A stretch of 64,000 nt of DNA from Nocardioides sp. zg-1228 (GCF_017086465.1 NZ_CP070961.1:2418001-2482000), one strand, 5' to 3'. Numbered from the stretch's first letter, positions 16,177-27,044 are shown. Translations and numbers: made by a program. Notes: a model not told the origin generated them from the letters alone.

Positions 16177-17502
16177 GCGAGCGTGGCCCGCGGACAGGCC
16201 GGCGGAGCGGTTGCGACGGCGTGCCGCCAGCGCCGCCGCGGCCTCCGGCTCCCGGCGGGCGAACCCGATCACCAGCCCGAGGGCCACCAGCGACGGCAGG
16301 AGGGCCGACCCGCCGTAGGACACGATGGGCAGCGGGATGCCGATGACGGGCAGGACGGCGAGCACCATGCCGACGTTGATCATCATCTGGCCGAGCAGCC
16401 ACACCACGATCCCGAACGTGGCGTAGCGCACGAACGGGTCCTGGGTGCTGAGCGCGACGCGGATCGCGGCGTAGGCGATGGTGAAGAAGAGACCGACGAC
16501 CAGCAGGGTGCCCACGAGGCCGAGCTCCTCGCCGAGGACGGCGAAGATGAAGTCGGTGTGGGCCTCGGGGAGATCGCCCCACTTCTGGGTCGACGCACCG
16601 ATCCCCTGCCCGAACCACCCGCCGCTGGACAGGGCGTAGAGGCCGTGGGCGGGCTGCCAGCCGGCGTCGGTGTAGTCCTTGAACGGGTCGGTGAAGTGCG
16701 TGATGCGCTCCAGCCGCTCGGGGTCGGTGGCGGCCAGCGCGAGCGCCGCCACCCCCATCACCGAGAGACTGAGCCCGAACAGCCGCAACGGGGCCCCGAC
16801 CACCCACAGCATCCCGAGGAGGATGGCCGCCAGCACCATCGCCGTGCCGAGGTCGCGGCCGACGAGCACGAGGCCGATCACCGCGAACAGGCCCGGCACG
16901 ACCGGCACGAGCAGGTGGTGCAGCTCGCGGAGGCGGCGCTCCTTGTGGGCGTAGATGTTGGCCGCCCACAGCACGATGGCCAGCTTGGCGATCTCGGCCG
17001 GCTGGATGTTGACCGGGCCAACGGCCAGCCAGTTCTTGTTGCCGTTGACGAGCACGCCGAAGCGAGCGACGAGGGCCAGCAGCACCAGCGCCACCAGGAA
17101 GCTCGGATAGGCCAGCCGGCGCACGTGCCGCACCGGGATCCGCGACGCCACCCAGGCGGCGGGCAGCCCGATCGCGACCCACAGCAGCTGGCGCTTCACC
17201 ACGGCGTAGGAGTCGTCGTAGGTGAGGTAGGCCCGCACGCTGGAGGCGCTGAGCACCATGATCACGCCGATGGTGAGCAGCAGCGCCGAGGCGCCGAGCA
17301 GCAGGTAGTAGGAGGCGAGGGGCTTGTCGAGCGCCTCGCGCACCGAGCGCCAGCCCGCGGCGAGGCCCGAGCCGAGCGGCGGGCGTGGGGACGACGCACG
17401 CGTGGGGGCGTCGACCTGCCCGTCCACCGTCCCGTCCGCGGCACCGTCCACCGGTGGCGACGCGACGCCCAGCCCGACGTCCCCGGGGTTGACGGTGGTC
17501 AT
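16174..17502 (-). CDS. ftsW: Lipid II polymerase FtsW (SEDS family)
   Basis: A 442-residue SEDS glycosyltransferase for septal peptidoglycan, partner of FtsI. A disordered N-terminus of about 50 residues precedes ten membrane segments. The catalytic Asp lies in GRDLGTAMV, and family motifs GPVNIQPAEIAKL, PEAHTDFIFAVLGEELGL and PLPIVSYGGSALL are present. The ATG at 17502 has GAGGGGAG upstream and is 32 nt after the murD stop. The upstream open frame is the shadow of murD. Confidence 0.97.
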   Translation of the reverse strand: MTTVNPGDVGLGVASPPVDGAADGTVDGQVDAPTRASSPRPPLGSGLAAGWRSVREALDKPLASYYLLLGASALLLTIGVIMVLSASSVRAYLTYDDSYAVVKRQLLWVAIGLPAAWVASRIPVRHVRRLAYPSFLVALVLLALVARFGVLVNGNKNWLAVGPVNIQPAEIAKLAIVLWAANIYAHKERRLRELHHLLVPVVPGLFAVIGLVLVGRDLGTAMVLAAILLGMLWVVGAPLRLFGLSLSVMGVAALALAATDPERLERITHFTDPFKDYTDAGWQPAHGLYALSSGGWFGQGIGASTQKWGDLPEAHTDFIFAVLGEELGLVGTLLVVGLFFTIAYAAIRVALSTQDPFVRYATFGIVVWLLGQMMINVGMVLAVLPVIGIPLPIVSYGGSALLPSLVALGLVIGFARREPEAAAALAARRRNRSAGLSAGHAR

Positions 17503-17534
17503 CGTCGCGGCTCCCCTCGGGTCGGTGCGCGCCC

Positions 17535-19070
17535 TCAGTCGGTGTCGGGCGGGTCGGTCTGGTCGGTGCGGTCGATGTGAGCGTGCACCGCGGTGGCGAA
17601 CGCGTCGCCGCGAGCGCCGTAGTCGGTGAACATGTCCATGGAGGCGCATCCCGGCGCGAGCAACACCGTGTCACCGGCCCTGGCGAGCCCGGCGGCCGCG
17701 TCGACCACGCGCTCCATCGGATCCCCAGTCTCGTCGGCGCCCACATCGATGACCGGCACATCGGGCGCGTGTCGCGAAAGAGCGTCGGCGACGACCCGGC
17801 GGTCGCGGCCCAGCAGGACGACGCCGCGCAACCGGCCGCGCACGGACCGCACGAGGTCGTCGAAGCGGGCCCCCTTGGCCAGCCCGCCGGCGACCCACAC
17901 GACGGGCTCGTAGGCGGACAGGGAGGACTGCGCGGCGTGCGGGTTGGTGGCCTTGGAGTCGTCGATCCAGGTGACGCCGCGGGCCTCGGCGACGTGGGCG
18001 ATGCGGTGGCCGTCGGGCCGGAAGGCCCGCAGCCCGTCGCGCACGGCCTGCTGGCTCACGCCGTGCGCGCGCGCCAGGGCGGCGGCGGCGAGGGCGTTGG
18101 CGACGAAGTGCGGGGCCGGGGAGGCGAGGTCGCCGAGCGTGCAGAGCTCGGCGGCACTGGTGGCCCGCTCCTCGATGAAGGCCCGGTCGACCAGCAGGTC
18201 GTCGACGACGCCGAGGTTGCCCGGGCCGGGCGTGCCGAGGGTGAAGCCGACCGCCCGAGCGCCCTCGACGACGTCGGCCTCGCGCACCATGTCCTCGGTG
18301 GCCGGGTCGGCCAGGTTGTAGACGCAGGCGCGCTCGACGCCGGCATAGACCCGCGCCTTGTCGGCGGCGTAGACCTCCATGCCGGTGCGGCCGCCCGGCT
18401 CGTCGGCGTACCAGTCGAGGTGGTCCTCGGCGAGGTTGAGCACGACGGCGGACTCGGCGGCCATCGACCGGGTGTAGTGGAGCTGGAAGCTGGAGAGCTC
18501 GACGGCGAGGACGTCGTAGGGCTCGGGGTCCATCACGGCCTCGACGATCGGGCGACCGACGTTGCCCACGGCGACCGCACGCAGGCCGGCCGCGGTGAGG
18601 ATGGACCGCAGCATCTGCACGGTCGTGGTCTTGCCGTTGGTGCCGGTGACGGCCAGCCACGGAGCGGCGTGGTCGGGGTCGCGGAGCCGCCAGGCCAGCT
18701 CGACCTCGCCCCACACGGGCACGCCCCGCTCGGCGGCCTGGGCGAGGAGCGGCGCGGTGGGACGCCAGCCCGGCGAGGTGACCACCAGGTCGACGTCGTC
18801 GGGCAGGACGTCGGTGGCGCCGGGCTCGAGGCGGATGGTGGCGCCCAGGGTCTCCAGCAGCCGGGCCCTCTCGGCCTTCTCGTCGCTGGTCGACTCGTCG
18901 AGCGCCGTCACCTGCGCGCCGAGGAAGAGCAGGTTGTCGGCGGCGGCGAACCCCGAGACGCCGAACCCGGCGACGACGACGCGCACGCCGGACCAGTCGC
19001 TGGTGCGCCCCAGCCCGTCGACGTCGAGACCGCCCGGGGTGCTAGCCAATGCCCGCGACCCACTCGGCAT
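17535..19070 (-). CDS. murD: UDP-N-acetylmuramoylalanine--D-glutamate ligase
   Basis: Up to 511 residues. The Rossmann start [17 protein letters not shown] and P-loop [10 protein letters not shown] identify MurD, as do [12 protein letters not shown] and [14 protein letters not shown] 19070 overlaps mraY by 28 nt and lacks a clear Shine-Dalgarno; a TTG at 19049 is an alternative that would remove 7 residues. It acts after MurC to add D-Glu. The C-terminus ends in an Asp/Pro/Thr-rich tail. Confidence 0.97.
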   Translation of the reverse strand: MPSGSRALASTPGGLDVDGLGRTSDWSGVRVVVAGFGVSGFAAADNLLFLGAQVTALDESTSDEKAERARLLETLGATIRLEPGATDVLPDDVDLVVTSPGWRPTAPLLAQAAERGVPVWGEVELAWRLRDPDHAAPWLAVTGTNGKTTTVQMLRSILTAAGLRAVAVGNVGRPIVEAVMDPEPYDVLAVELSSFQLHYTRSMAAESAVVLNLAEDHLDWYADEPGGRTGMEVYAADKARVYAGVERACVYNLADPATEDMVREADVVEGARAVGFTLGTPGPGNLGVVDDLLVDRAFIEERATSAAELCTLGDLASPAPHFVANALAAAALARAHGVSQQAVRDGLRAFRPDGHRIAHVAEARGVTWIDDSKATNPHAAQSSLSAYEPVVWVAGGLAKGARFDDLVRSVRGRLRGVVLLGRDRRVVADALSRHAPDVPVIDVGADETGDPMERVVDAAAGLARAGDTVLLAPGCASMDMFTDYGARGDAFATAVHAHIDRTDQTDPPDTD

Positions 19071-20154
19071 AGAAGATGCCCAGGCCCGTGGCGACCGCGA
19101 GGCCGGTGATGATCCAGAAGCGGATCACGATCGTGACCTGCTCCCAGCCGAGCATCTCGAAGTGGTGGTGCAGCGGGGTCATCCGGAACACCCGGTGGCC
19201 GGGCTGCACCTTGAAGATGCTGCGGAAGAGCCCGCTCGCGCGGCTCGCCTTGAACACCGAGACCTGGATCATCACCGACAGGGTGACGGCGACGAAGAGG
19301 CCGCCGATGATCACCAGCAGCAGCTCGGTGCGGGTCATGATCGCGAAGCCGGCCATCGCGCCGCCCAGGGCGAGCGAGCCGGTGTCGCCCATGATGATCT
19401 GCGCGGGCGAGGCGTTCCACCACAGGAAGCCGAAGCAGGCTCCCGTGATGGCCGCGGCGACCACGGCCAGGTCGAGCGGGTCGCGCACCTCGTAGCACTT
19501 CGGTCCGGCCTGGAGGGCGCACGACTGGCTGTTCTGCCAGATGTTGACCAGCGTGTAGGCGGCGAAGACGAGGATCGAGGATCCCGCTGCCAGCCCGTCG
19601 AGGCCGTCGGTGAGGTTGACCGCGTTGCTGAACCCGGTCACGAAGAACCAGATCAGCAGCATCGCGAGGGCCGTCGGCAGCGCGAAGCGCTCGTAGTCGC
19701 GGATGAAGGAGATGTGGTCGGACGCCGGTCGCCAGCCACGCTCGTCCTCCAGCGCCGGCGAGAGCGCGAGGAAGCCGAAGATGACCGCGACGAGCGTCTG
19801 GCCGATCATCTTGGCGCGACTGCGCAGCCCGAGGTTGTGCTGCCGGCTGACCTTGAGGAAGTCGTCGAGGAAGCCGACGGTGCCCAGGCCGACGAAGAGG
19901 AACAGCAGCAGCAGCGCCGAGGCCGTCGGTGCCGTGCCGGTGATCACCTTGGCGGCGGCGTAGCCCACGACGGTGGCGAGCACGATGACCGCCCCGCCCA
20001 TCGTGGGGGTGCCGCGCTTGACGTGGTGGGTGGTCGGCCCGTCGTCACGGATCGGCTGCCCGAATCCCTGGCGGGTGAAGAACCTGATCGCGTAGCGCGT
20101 GCCCAGCAGCGAGATCAGCAGGGAGAGTCCTCCTCCGAACAGGATGGCTCTCAT
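19042..20154 (-). CDS. mraY: Phospho-N-acetylmuramoyl-pentapeptide transferase
   Basis: A 370-residue polytopic membrane enzyme (about ten segments) forming lipid I from UDP-MurNAc-pentapeptide and undecaprenyl phosphate. The conserved loops [43 protein letters not shown] and TPLHHHFE are all intact, including the catalytic Asp residues. The ATG overlaps the murF stop by 4 nt. Confidence 0.99.
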   Translation of the reverse strand: MRAILFGGGLSLLISLLGTRYAIRFFTRQGFGQPIRDDGPTTHHVKRGTPTMGGAVIVLATVVGYAAAKVITGTAPTASALLLLFLFVGLGTVGFLDDFLKVSRQHNLGLRSRAKMIGQTLVAVIFGFLALSPALEDERGWRPASDHISFIRDYERFALPTALAMLLIWFFVTGFSNAVNLTDGLDGLAAGSSILVFAAYTLVNIWQNSQSCALQAGPKCYEVRDPLDLAVVAAAITGACFGFLWWNASPAQIIMGDTGSLALGGAMAGFAIMTRTELLLVIIGGLFVAVTLSVMIQVSVFKASRASGLFRSIFKVQPGHRVFRMTPLHHHFEMLGWEQVTIVIRFWIITGLAVATGLGIFYAEWVAGIG

Positions 20155-21566
20155 GTGGTGCTTCCTTCCTTGCCGCTCCCGGTCAGGAGGTCGTCGGCGA
20201 TCAGTTCCAGCGCCGCCCCCCGCGATGCCTTCACCAGGACGACATCAGCAGCCGAGACATTGTGCCGCAGCCAGTCGGCGGCTTCGTCACGCCCCGCCGT
20301 GGCGATGCTCACTCCCCCACGTCCGACCGCGGTGAAGCCCTCGGCGATGGCGGCGGCCTCGTCGCCGACGGCGACCAGGACGTCGATCCCGGCCTCCGCG
20401 GCGTAGGCGCCCACACCGCGGTGGGCCTCGGCGGCCCCGTCGCCGAGCTCGAGCATCTGGCCGAGCACCGCGACCGTACGCCGCCCGCTGCGTGCGCCGA
20501 TGCCGGCCAGGGTCTCCAGCGCGGCCGTCATCGACTCGGGGTTGGCGTTGTAGGCGTCGTTGAGGACGGCCAGGCCGTCGGGACGCTCGCCGAGCTCCAT
20601 GCGCCAGCGGCTCGCCGGCACGGCGTCGCCCAGCGAGTCGGCGACCGTGTCGAGGTCGAGCCCTGCCGCCAGTGCCATGGCGGCGGCTGCCGCGGCGTTG
20701 CGCCACTGGTAGGCGCCGATCGTCGCGAGGTGCACGGTGGCCCCCGAGCCGCGGTGGGCCAGCTCGAACGACTGCCGACCGAGCTCGTCGGTGGTCACCT
20801 CGCTGACGGCGACGTCGGGGACCGGGTGTTGCGCGGACCTCTCGGACGCACTGCCGAAGGTCATCACCTGCGCGTGGGTGCGGGGGGCCATCGCGGCCAC
20901 CAGGTCGTCGTCGGCGTTGAGCACCGCCGTGCCGTCGGCCGGCAGCGCCTCGATGATCTCGCCCTTCGCCAGCGCGATCGCCTCCCGGCTGCCGAACTCG
21001 CCGATGTGGGCCGAGCCGACGTTGAGGACCGCGGCCACGCGCGGTGGCGCGATCGCGCACAGCTCGGCGATGTGGCCGATCCCACGGGCCCCCATCTCGA
21101 CGACGAGGTAGCGGGTCTCGGAGGTGGCGCGCAGCACGGTCAGCGGGACGCCGAGCTCGTTGTTGAAGTTGCCGCGGGTGGCGACGGTCGGCGCGTCCTC
21201 GGACAGCACGTGGGCGAGGTAGTCCTTCGTGCCCGTCTTGCCCTGCGAGCCCGTCATCGCGAGGACGACCACGTCGGGGAGCCGGTCGACGACGTGCCGG
21301 GCCAGCAGCCCCAGGGCCGTCGTCACGTCGGCCACGACGACGGTGGGCAGCTCGGTGGGCCGGGTGCCGAGCACGGCGACGGCGCCGGCGTCGCCGGCGG
21401 CGCGGGCCAGGTCGTGACCGTCGACCCGCTGGCCGGTGACCGCCACGAAGAGTCCGCCGTCCTCGGGCGTGCGCGTGTCGATGAACGCGCCGCCGCGCAC
21501 GAGCGCCTCCCCGTGGGCGGTGCCGCCGACCACGTGGGCGATCTCGTCGAGCGACATCTCGATCAT
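20151..21566 (-). CDS. murF: UDP-MurNAc-tripeptide--D-Ala-D-Ala ligase
   Basis: A 471-residue Mur ligase adding D-Ala-D-Ala. The P-loop SQGKTGTKD, the motif [13 protein letters not shown] and the substrate region [11 protein letters not shown] are typical. ATG 21566 overlaps the murE stop by 4 nt. The first residues [15 protein letters not shown] match the usual MurF start. Confidence 0.98.
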   Translation of the reverse strand: MIEMSLDEIAHVVGGTAHGEALVRGGAFIDTRTPEDGGLFVAVTGQRVDGHDLARAAGDAGAVAVLGTRPTELPTVVVADVTTALGLLARHVVDRLPDVVVLAMTGSQGKTGTKDYLAHVLSEDAPTVATRGNFNNELGVPLTVLRATSETRYLVVEMGARGIGHIAELCAIAPPRVAAVLNVGSAHIGEFGSREAIALAKGEIIEALPADGTAVLNADDDLVAAMAPRTHAQVMTFGSASERSAQHPVPDVAVSEVTTDELGRQSFELAHRGSGATVHLATIGAYQWRNAAAAAAMALAAGLDLDTVADSLGDAVPASRWRMELGERPDGLAVLNDAYNANPESMTAALETLAGIGARSGRRTVAVLGQMLELGDGAAEAHRGVGAYAAEAGIDVLVAVGDEAAAIAEGFTAVGRGGVSIATAGRDEAADWLRHNVSAADVVLVKASRGAALELIADDLLTGSGKEGSTT

Positions 21567-23170
21567 GCGCGGGCCCCCGAGCCGTCGGAGCGGGCCGGCG
21601 CCTCCGACCCCGTGGTGCCGTCGCGTCGCGCGGCCAGGGCCGACTCGACCTCCTCGGCGGCGACGACCCGGTCGTCGAAGGGGTGCACCACGTCGTCGAC
21701 CTCCTGGCCGGTCTCGTGGCCCTTGCCGGCGATGAGCACCACGTCACCGGTGCGGGCGCGCCGCACGGCCTCCCGGATCGCGAGCCGGCGCTCCCCCACC
21801 TCGAGGACCTCCGCAGCGCCGCCGCGCGCACCCGCCAGCAGCGCGGCGCGGATGGTCGCGGGGTCCTCGGTGCGGGGGTTGTCGTCGGTGACGACGACGA
21901 CGTCGGCGAGCCGCGCGGCGATCTCGCCCATGACCGGGCGCTTGGCGGTGTCGCGGTCGCCCCCGGCCCCCACCACGACGACCACCTGTCCGTCCGTCAG
22001 CGGCCGGAGGGTGGCCAGCACCGCCTCGAGGGCGTCGGGCTTGTGGGCGTAGTCGACGACCACGGTGAAGTCCTGGCCGGCCGTCACCGGCTCGAGCCGG
22101 CCCGGCACCCCGCCCACGCGGGCGATCCCGTCGGCCACCCGGCGCGGGTCGAGCCCGGCGAGGGCTGCCGAGGCGATGGCGGCCAGGGCGTTGGAGACGT
22201 TGAACTCGCCCGGGAGGAGCACCTGCGCCGGGACCTCGACCCCCGGGCCGAGGACGGTGAAGCGCGCGCCGTCGGCGGAGAGCTCGACGTCGGTGGCCCG
22301 CCAGTCGGCGTCGGCGCCGCGCGAGGAGTAGGTCGACATCGGGATGCGCGCCACGTCGAGCAGGCGCCTGCCGAACTCGTCGTCGACGTTGGTCAGACCG
22401 ACCCGGGCCCGCTCGGGCGTGAAGAGGCCGGCCTTGGCGGCGAAGTAGTCGTCGAGGTCGGCGTGGAAGTCGAGGTGGTCGCGCCCGAGGTTGAGGAACG
22501 TGGCGACGTCGAACCGCACCCCCTCGACGCGGCCGAGCACGAGGGCGTGGCTGGAGACCTCCATCGCGCAGGTGTCGACGCCCCGCTCGCGCATCACCGC
22601 GAAGAGGCCGTGCAGGTCGGGCGCCTCCGGGGTGGTGAGCTGGGTCCGGACGTCCTCCCCGGCGACCCGGGTGCCGACGGTGCCGATGACCGCCGAGGTC
22701 ACCCCCGCGGCGGTGAGGCCCTGCTCGAGGAGCCGGGTGGTCGTGGTCTTGCCCTGGGTGCCGGTGACGCCGACGACGCGGAGCGCGTCGGCGGGGTCGC
22801 CGTAGACCCGGGCGGCCAGCCGGCCGAGCACCCGTCGGGGGTCGGCCACGACGAGGGCGGGCGTGCCCGGCGGGAGCCGGTCGAGGCCGTCGGGGTCGGT
22901 GAGCACGGCGACCGCCCCGGCCGCCAGGGCCTGCTCGGCGTAGTCGGCGCCGTGGGCGCGCGCGCCGGGGAGCGCGGCGTAGAGGTCGCCGGGGCGCACC
23001 CGCGCGGTGCTCAGCGAGATGCCGGTGACCACGACGTCGAGATCGCCGTGGACGGCCACCTCCGTCGTCGCCGCGAGCCACTCGGCGAGCTCGACCGCAG
23101 GGGTCGACGGGGACTGCCGTGGTCGCGTCGCACTCACAGACTCGTGCACCGACCGAGCGTATCGACTCAC
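21563..23170 (-). CDS. murE: UDP-MurNAc-L-Ala-D-Glu:diaminopimelate ligase
   Basis: A 535-residue Mur ligase adding the third stem residue. P-loop GTQGKTTTT, carbamate-lysine region and the DNPR motif (in VVTDDNPRTEDP) indicate a diaminopimelate-type enzyme. Nocardioides walls carry LL-DAP, so LL-DAP is the probable substrate (inference). The GTG at 23170 overlaps the ftsI stop by 4 nt. A second in-frame GTG eight codons later is possible. Confidence 0.97.
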   Translation of the reverse strand: MSRYARSVHESVSATRPRQSPSTPAVELAEWLAATTEVAVHGDLDVVVTGISLSTARVRPGDLYAALPGARAHGADYAEQALAAGAVAVLTDPDGLDRLPPGTPALVVADPRRVLGRLAARVYGDPADALRVVGVTGTQGKTTTTRLLEQGLTAAGVTSAVIGTVGTRVAGEDVRTQLTTPEAPDLHGLFAVMRERGVDTCAMEVSSHALVLGRVEGVRFDVATFLNLGRDHLDFHADLDDYFAAKAGLFTPERARVGLTNVDDEFGRRLLDVARIPMSTYSSRGADADWRATDVELSADGARFTVLGPGVEVPAQVLLPGEFNVSNALAAIASAALAGLDPRRVADGIARVGGVPGRLEPVTAGQDFTVVVDYAHKPDALEAVLATLRPLTDGQVVVVVGAGGDRDTAKRPVMGEIAARLADVVVVTDDNPRTEDPATIRAALLAGARGGAAEVLEVGERRLAIREAVRRARTGDVVLIAGKGHETGQEVDDVVHPFDDRVVAAEEVESALAARRDGTTGSEAPARSDGSGARA

Positions 23171-24939
23171 CACTCGACGGGCAGGCGCGACGGGGTGCCG
23201 TCGGTGGGCGCGACGCCGTAGCGGCCCAGGACGTAGCCCATGATCCGGGAGAACACCGGCCCCGCGATCGAGCCGCCGCCGCCGTCGACCCGGGGGGCGT
23301 GCACCACGACGTAGACGGTGAAGCGGGCGTCGTCGGCGGGAGCGAACCCTCCGAAGGAGACCGACGTGCTGCCGTCGTAGCCGGTGCCGTCGCTGGCGAC
23401 CCGCTGGGCGGTGCCGGTCTTGCCGGCGACGAGGTAGCCGGGCACCTGTGCCGCGGGCGCGACGCCGTCCTCGGGGTCGACGACCTTCTCCATCATCCGT
23501 GCGGTCGCGCGCGCGGCCTTCTTGCTGACGACGCGCGTACGCGTGGCGACGTCGGTGCCGACGGTGACGCCGTCGTCGGTGACCGCGGACCCCGAGACGA
23601 GACTGGGCGAGACCCGCACTCCCCCGTTGGCGATGGTGTTGATGGCCGCGGCCATCTGGGCGACGTTGACCGAGAGCGACTGCCCGAAGGCGACGCGGTC
23701 CTTGGTCTGCGACGTCATCGCCTCGCCGGGGGTCAGGATGCCGGGGGTCTCGCCGCGGACGCCGATGTCGGTGCGCGTGCCGAGCCCGAACCGCTTCAGG
23801 TAGGCCACCAGCTCCGGCGGCGAGAACGCGTCGGCGGCGAGCACCGTGCCGATGTTGGACGACTTGGCGATGATGCCGGCCAGGGTGAGCCGGATGTCGC
23901 CGTGGTCGAACCAGTCGCCGATCACCCGGTCCTGGCGCGCGAGGCTGGACGGCACCTTGAAGCGCTGACGCGGGAACGCCTTGCCTGCGTCGATCAGCGA
24001 GGCGGCGGTGAGCACCTTCTGCACCGACCCGGGCTCGTAGGTGTCGCTCATGGCGCGCGAGCCGAGGTCGTCCTGGTCGGACTCGGTCGGCACGTTGGCG
24101 TCGAAGGTCGGGTAGTCGGCGAGCGCGAGGATCTCGCCGGTGCGGGTGTCCATGACGACCGCGGCGCCGCTCTCGGCGCGGTACTGGCGCACCGACTGCG
24201 CGAGCACCTTCTGGGTGAACCACTGCAGGTCGCGGTCGATGGTGGTGCGCAGCGCCTCGCCGTTGCGGGCGGCCTTGAGGGTGCTCTCGCGCAGCGGGAT
24301 CCGCACCCCCTTGCCCGAGTTGGACTGCCAGGTGGCCTCGCCGTCGACGCCGGCCAGCTGCGTGTCGAAGGTGCGCTCGAAGCCGCCGAGCGGCTCGTCG
24401 GTGCCCATGTAGCCGATCAGGTTGGCGCCCACGTCACCGGAGGGGTAGGACCGGATCGGGTCGTCCTGCAGGCTGATGCCCTTGAAGCCGGCCTCGTCGA
24501 GGGCCGCGAGGGTGTCGCCCGCCAGCGTGCTCGGCACCCGCCGGGCGACGTACTCGAAGCGGCTGCCGTCCTTGCGGCCGCGCAGCGCGGTGAGGGTCCT
24601 GAAGTAGTCGACGGAGAGCCGGTCGGTCAGCAGCCGGGCGAGCTCGGGCGCCCGGTCTGCGGTGAGCGCGGGGTCGGCGATGACCATCTTGCCCTTGACG
24701 GAGTCGGCGAGCGGCTGGCCGTTGCGGTCGAGGATGTCGCCGCGCTCGGCCTCCAGCGGCACCCGCACCGCGCCCTCGGCGGCCGCGCGGACCGCGTAGG
24801 AGCGGGGATCGACGCCCTGGAGCTGCACCAGCCGGGCACCGAAGAAGGAGAGGACCATCGCGATGAGGACGAACCCGATGCGCAGGCGCAGCATGGGCGC
24901 GCCACGTGAGGCGCCGCGCCTGGGGCGGGTGCTCGGCAC
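23167..24939 (-). CDS. ftsI: Septal peptidoglycan transpeptidase FtsI (PBP3)
   Basis: A 590-residue class B penicillin-binding protein. One N-terminal membrane segment (residues about 18-38) precedes the dimerisation domain starting at RGDILDRNG and the transpeptidase domain with SVQK (305-308), SSN (360-362) and KTGTAQ. The catalytic motif is S-x-x-K with the unusual residue pair Val-Gln. There are no PASTA domains. The GTG start has GGGAGATCA upstream and its leader contains a small perfect hairpin and a TAGATT -10 candidate, so it may start a transcript separate from ftsL. Confidence 0.97.
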   Translation of the reverse strand: MPSTRPRRGASRGAPMLRLRIGFVLIAMVLSFFGARLVQLQGVDPRSYAVRAAAEGAVRVPLEAERGDILDRNGQPLADSVKGKMVIADPALTADRAPELARLLTDRLSVDYFRTLTALRGRKDGSRFEYVARRVPSTLAGDTLAALDEAGFKGISLQDDPIRSYPSGDVGANLIGYMGTDEPLGGFERTFDTQLAGVDGEATWQSNSGKGVRIPLRESTLKAARNGEALRTTIDRDLQWFTQKVLAQSVRQYRAESGAAVVMDTRTGEILALADYPTFDANVPTESDQDDLGSRAMSDTYEPGSVQKVLTAASLIDAGKAFPRQRFKVPSSLARQDRVIGDWFDHGDIRLTLAGIIAKSSNIGTVLAADAFSPPELVAYLKRFGLGTRTDIGVRGETPGILTPGEAMTSQTKDRVAFGQSLSVNVAQMAAAINTIANGGVRVSPSLVSGSAVTDDGVTVGTDVATRTRVVSKKAARATARMMEKVVDPEDGVAPAAQVPGYLVAGKTGTAQRVASDGTGYDGSTSVSFGGFAPADDARFTVYVVVHAPRVDGGGGSIAGPVFSRIMGYVLGRYGVAPTDGTPSRLPVEW

Positions 24940-24960
24940 TGATCTCCCTCGCTTCCCGGA

Positions 24961-24996
24961 CGGCTCCGGGGTGGAGCCGGCCTGGTCGACAATCTA
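24961..24996 (-). promoter_or_regulatory. Candidate ftsI promoter and leader hairpin
   Basis: TAGATT (24991-24996) is a -10 candidate 52 nt before the GTG. A perfect 7-bp hairpin CGGCTCC/GGAGCCG (24961-24979) follows in the leader. No convincing -35 is seen. Confidence 0.4.
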
Positions 24997-25031
24997 GGCG
25001 CGCGGCGCGACGGATCCGCGCGAGCGCGCCG

Positions 25032-25592
25032 TCAGCGGTTGCGCTTCTTGCGCGGCTTGGCGTCGGTGCCTCCCGCGGCGGTCGCGCCCTGCTCCTCGAC
25101 GCGCGGAGCGGCCGGCACCTCGACGTAGGTCGGGCGCGGGGCCAGGACGGCCGGCTTGACCGGGGCGGGCGGCTGCAGCAGCAGCGCGTTCTCCGGGGTG
25201 GCGGGCGTGCGGACGCCGCTCGTCTCGCCGGTCTCGAGGTCGAGGAACACCGGTGCGGCGGGGATGACCATCCCCATCGCCTGGGCCTGCGAGGCGACCC
25301 GCTGCGGGTTGCGCAGCTCGTCGAGCTCCATGCGCAGGGTCTGCTCGCGGGCGGCGAGGGTGTCGGCCTCGGACTCGAGGGCGGACGCGGCGAAGGACGC
25401 CTGCTGCAACGAGGTGTTGAAGAGCAGCAGGCCGACGATCCCGGCGAGCAGGACGAGGCTCACCAACGTCATGAACGGCATCCGCGGGGCGCGGGTGCGC
25501 ACCCGCGGCACGACGCTCAGGCGGGCCTTGTCGACGGCCTCCTGGGCGATCCGCGTGACCCGGGTCCGGGGTTGGAGGGCGGGACTGCTCAT
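25032..25592 (-). CDS. ftsL: FtsL-like septum formation protein
   Basis: A 186-residue bitopic protein assigned to FtsL by position and architecture. A basic N-terminus, one membrane segment ([22 protein letters not shown], about 41-62), then a short coiled coil ([25 protein letters not shown]) and a Pro/Ala-rich periplasmic tail ending in KPRKKRNR. It would bridge FtsQ and FtsW/FtsI. The ATG overlaps the rsmH stop by 4 nt. Sequence similarity within FtsL proteins is weak, so the gene name rests mainly on context. Confidence 0.88.
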   Translation of the reverse strand: MSSPALQPRTRVTRIAQEAVDKARLSVVPRVRTRAPRMPFMTLVSLVLLAGIVGLLLFNTSLQQASFAASALESEADTLAAREQTLRMELDELRNPQRVASQAQAMGMVIPAAPVFLDLETGETSGVRTPATPENALLLQPPAPVKPAVLAPRPTYVEVPAAPRVEEQGATAAGGTDAKPRKKRNR

Positions 25593-26566
25593 CGGACGAC
25601 TCCTGGGGAAGTGGGAGTGGACGGGAGGACGCGCTCGACGGCGCGCAGGCGGACGGAGGCGGCGCGGGGGTTCTCGGCGATCTCCTGCTCGTCGGCCCGC
25701 TCGGCGCCGCGGGTGACCAGCCGCAGGGCCGGCTCGGCGCCCTCGGGCACGAACGGCAGGTCCGGCGGCACGTCGAGGCGGGTGGCGTCGGCGAACGCCC
25801 GCTTGACGAGCCGGTCCTCGAGCGAGTGGTAGGACTCGACCACCACCCGCCCACCGACGCCGATGACCTCCATCGAGGCCGGGATCGCCCGCCGCAGCAC
25901 GGCGAGCTCGTCGTTGACCGCCATCCGCAGCGCCTGGAAGGTGCGCTTGGCCGGGTGGCCGCCCGTGCGCCGGGCGGGTGCGGGGATCGTGGCGTAGAGC
26001 AGCTCGACGAGGTCGGCGCTGGTGCTGAACGGCGTCGCCTCGCGGCGCCGGACGACCTCGCGGGCGATCCTGCTGGCGAACTTCTCCTCGCCGTACTCCC
26101 GCAGGATCCGGGTCAGCTCCTGGGCGGTCGCGGTGTTGAGCAGCTCGGCCGCGGTCGGGCCGGTGGTGGGGTCCATCCGCATGTCGAGCGGCGCGTCCTC
26201 GGCGTAGGCGAACCCGCGCTCACGCACGTCGAGCTGCATCGAGGACACGCCGAGGTCGAAGAACACGGCGTCGACGTGGTCCAGGCCGAGCGAGCCGACC
26301 ACCTCCGGCAGCTCGTCGTAGACGGCGTGCACGGCGGTGAACCGGTCGCCGTGGGACGCGAGCCGCTCGGAGGACATCCGCAGCGCCTCGGGGTCGCGGT
26401 CGATCCCGATCACGCGGGCGTGGGGGAGGCGCTCGAGGACGGCCTCGCTGTGCCCGCCGAGGCCGAGGGTGCAGTCGACGTAGACCGAGCCGGGGGCCTC
26501 GAGCGCAGGGGCCAGCAGGGCGACGACCCGGTCGAGGAGCACCGGGGCGTGGCGGGGAGTCGTCAT
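25589..26566 (-). CDS. rsmH: 16S rRNA (cytosine1402-N4)-methyltransferase
   Basis: A 325-residue SAM-dependent methyltransferase (MraW). The N-terminus [13 protein letters not shown], the motif [14 protein letters not shown] for SAM binding, [18 protein letters not shown] and the late [17 protein letters not shown] segment are diagnostic. First large gene of the downstream dcw transcript. ATG 26566 follows the small membrane ORF stop by 4 nt. Confidence 0.98.
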   Translation of the reverse strand: MTTPRHAPVLLDRVVALLAPALEAPGSVYVDCTLGLGGHSEAVLERLPHARVIGIDRDPEALRMSSERLASHGDRFTAVHAVYDELPEVVGSLGLDHVDAVFFDLGVSSMQLDVRERGFAYAEDAPLDMRMDPTTGPTAAELLNTATAQELTRILREYGEEKFASRIAREVVRRREATPFSTSADLVELLYATIPAPARRTGGHPAKRTFQALRMAVNDELAVLRRAIPASMEVIGVGGRVVVESYHSLEDRLVKRAFADATRLDVPPDLPFVPEGAEPALRLVTRGAERADEQEIAENPRAASVRLRAVERVLPSTPTSPGVVR

Positions 26567-26570
26567 CTGC

Positions 26571-26729
26571 TCAACCCTGGGAGCCCAGGCGCATCAGCAG
26601 GAGCAGGGCGAGCGCCAGCCCGCAGGCGGTCGCGGCCGAGAACGCGACGAGCGCGACCGCCTCACGCGCCTGGTCGCGGACCCGCGACGGCGGTGCTGCC
26701 GTGCGTCCCACGCGCTGGGTGGTGCTCAT
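26571..26729 (-). CDS. Small single-span membrane protein between mraZ and rsmH
   Basis: A 52-residue ORF starting at ATG 26729: a basic N-terminal half ([20 protein letters not shown]) and one hydrophobic segment ([23 protein letters not shown]). It ends 4 nt before the rsmH start, so the two are co-translated. I do not recognise a family. An open frame continues 34 codons upstream with Pro/Ala/Arg composition and is probably not translated. GC-rich third positions and tight spacing support a real gene; a topology-type accessory to the division operon is possible. Confidence 0.6.
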   Translation of the reverse strand: MSTTQRVGRTAAPPSRVRDQAREAVALVAFSAATACGLALALLLLMRLGSQG

Positions 26730-27044
26730 CGTCTCGACCCCACTGGTTGCTGCGGATGTACGTGCTGGGCGCCGGCCCGGCCGGGCCGGATGTTGAGGTG
26801 GCGGGGCCGGAGCTGGCGGTGCGGCTGACACTCCCCGCCGTGTGGCACGGGGCGAGCCGCCGCACCAGGTCCCTGCCCGCTCCTTGCCCCCTGCCGGAGC
26901 AGGGGGTGCCCTCTGGTGCCGGGGAAGTGCCCCAGATGGCCGCGAGGAGCGGGCTCGAGACCTGGTGATACGGGTCGCGATGTCAGCTGTGCTGTTGTCT
27001 GGCGTTGTCGGGTGGTGCGTGCTGGTGCTGCTGCGGGGTGGTGC
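26730..27044 (-). other. 315-nt gap between mraZ and the rsmH operon, with hairpins
   Basis: I find no convincing gene. A perfect 8-bp hairpin CCCCCTGC-cgga-GCAGGGGG is at 26887-26906. A second composite structure pairs GCGGCT/AGCCGC (26821-26826 with 26855-26860) around CCCCG/CGGGG. They could terminate or attenuate mraZ transcription before rsmH, or stabilise a processed leader. Confidence 0.5.
26887..26906 (-). terminator. Candidate terminator/attenuator downstream of mraZ
   Basis: Perfect 8-bp GC stem with a CGGA tetraloop, about 140 nt after the mraZ stop and 160 nt before the small membrane ORF. No U-tract. Confidence 0.4.

Noticed and set aside
21563..24223. 886-codon frame suggesting an FtsI-MurE fusion
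   Set aside because: The upstream part is the wrong frame of ftsI; murE starts at GTG 23170 overlapping the ftsI stop.
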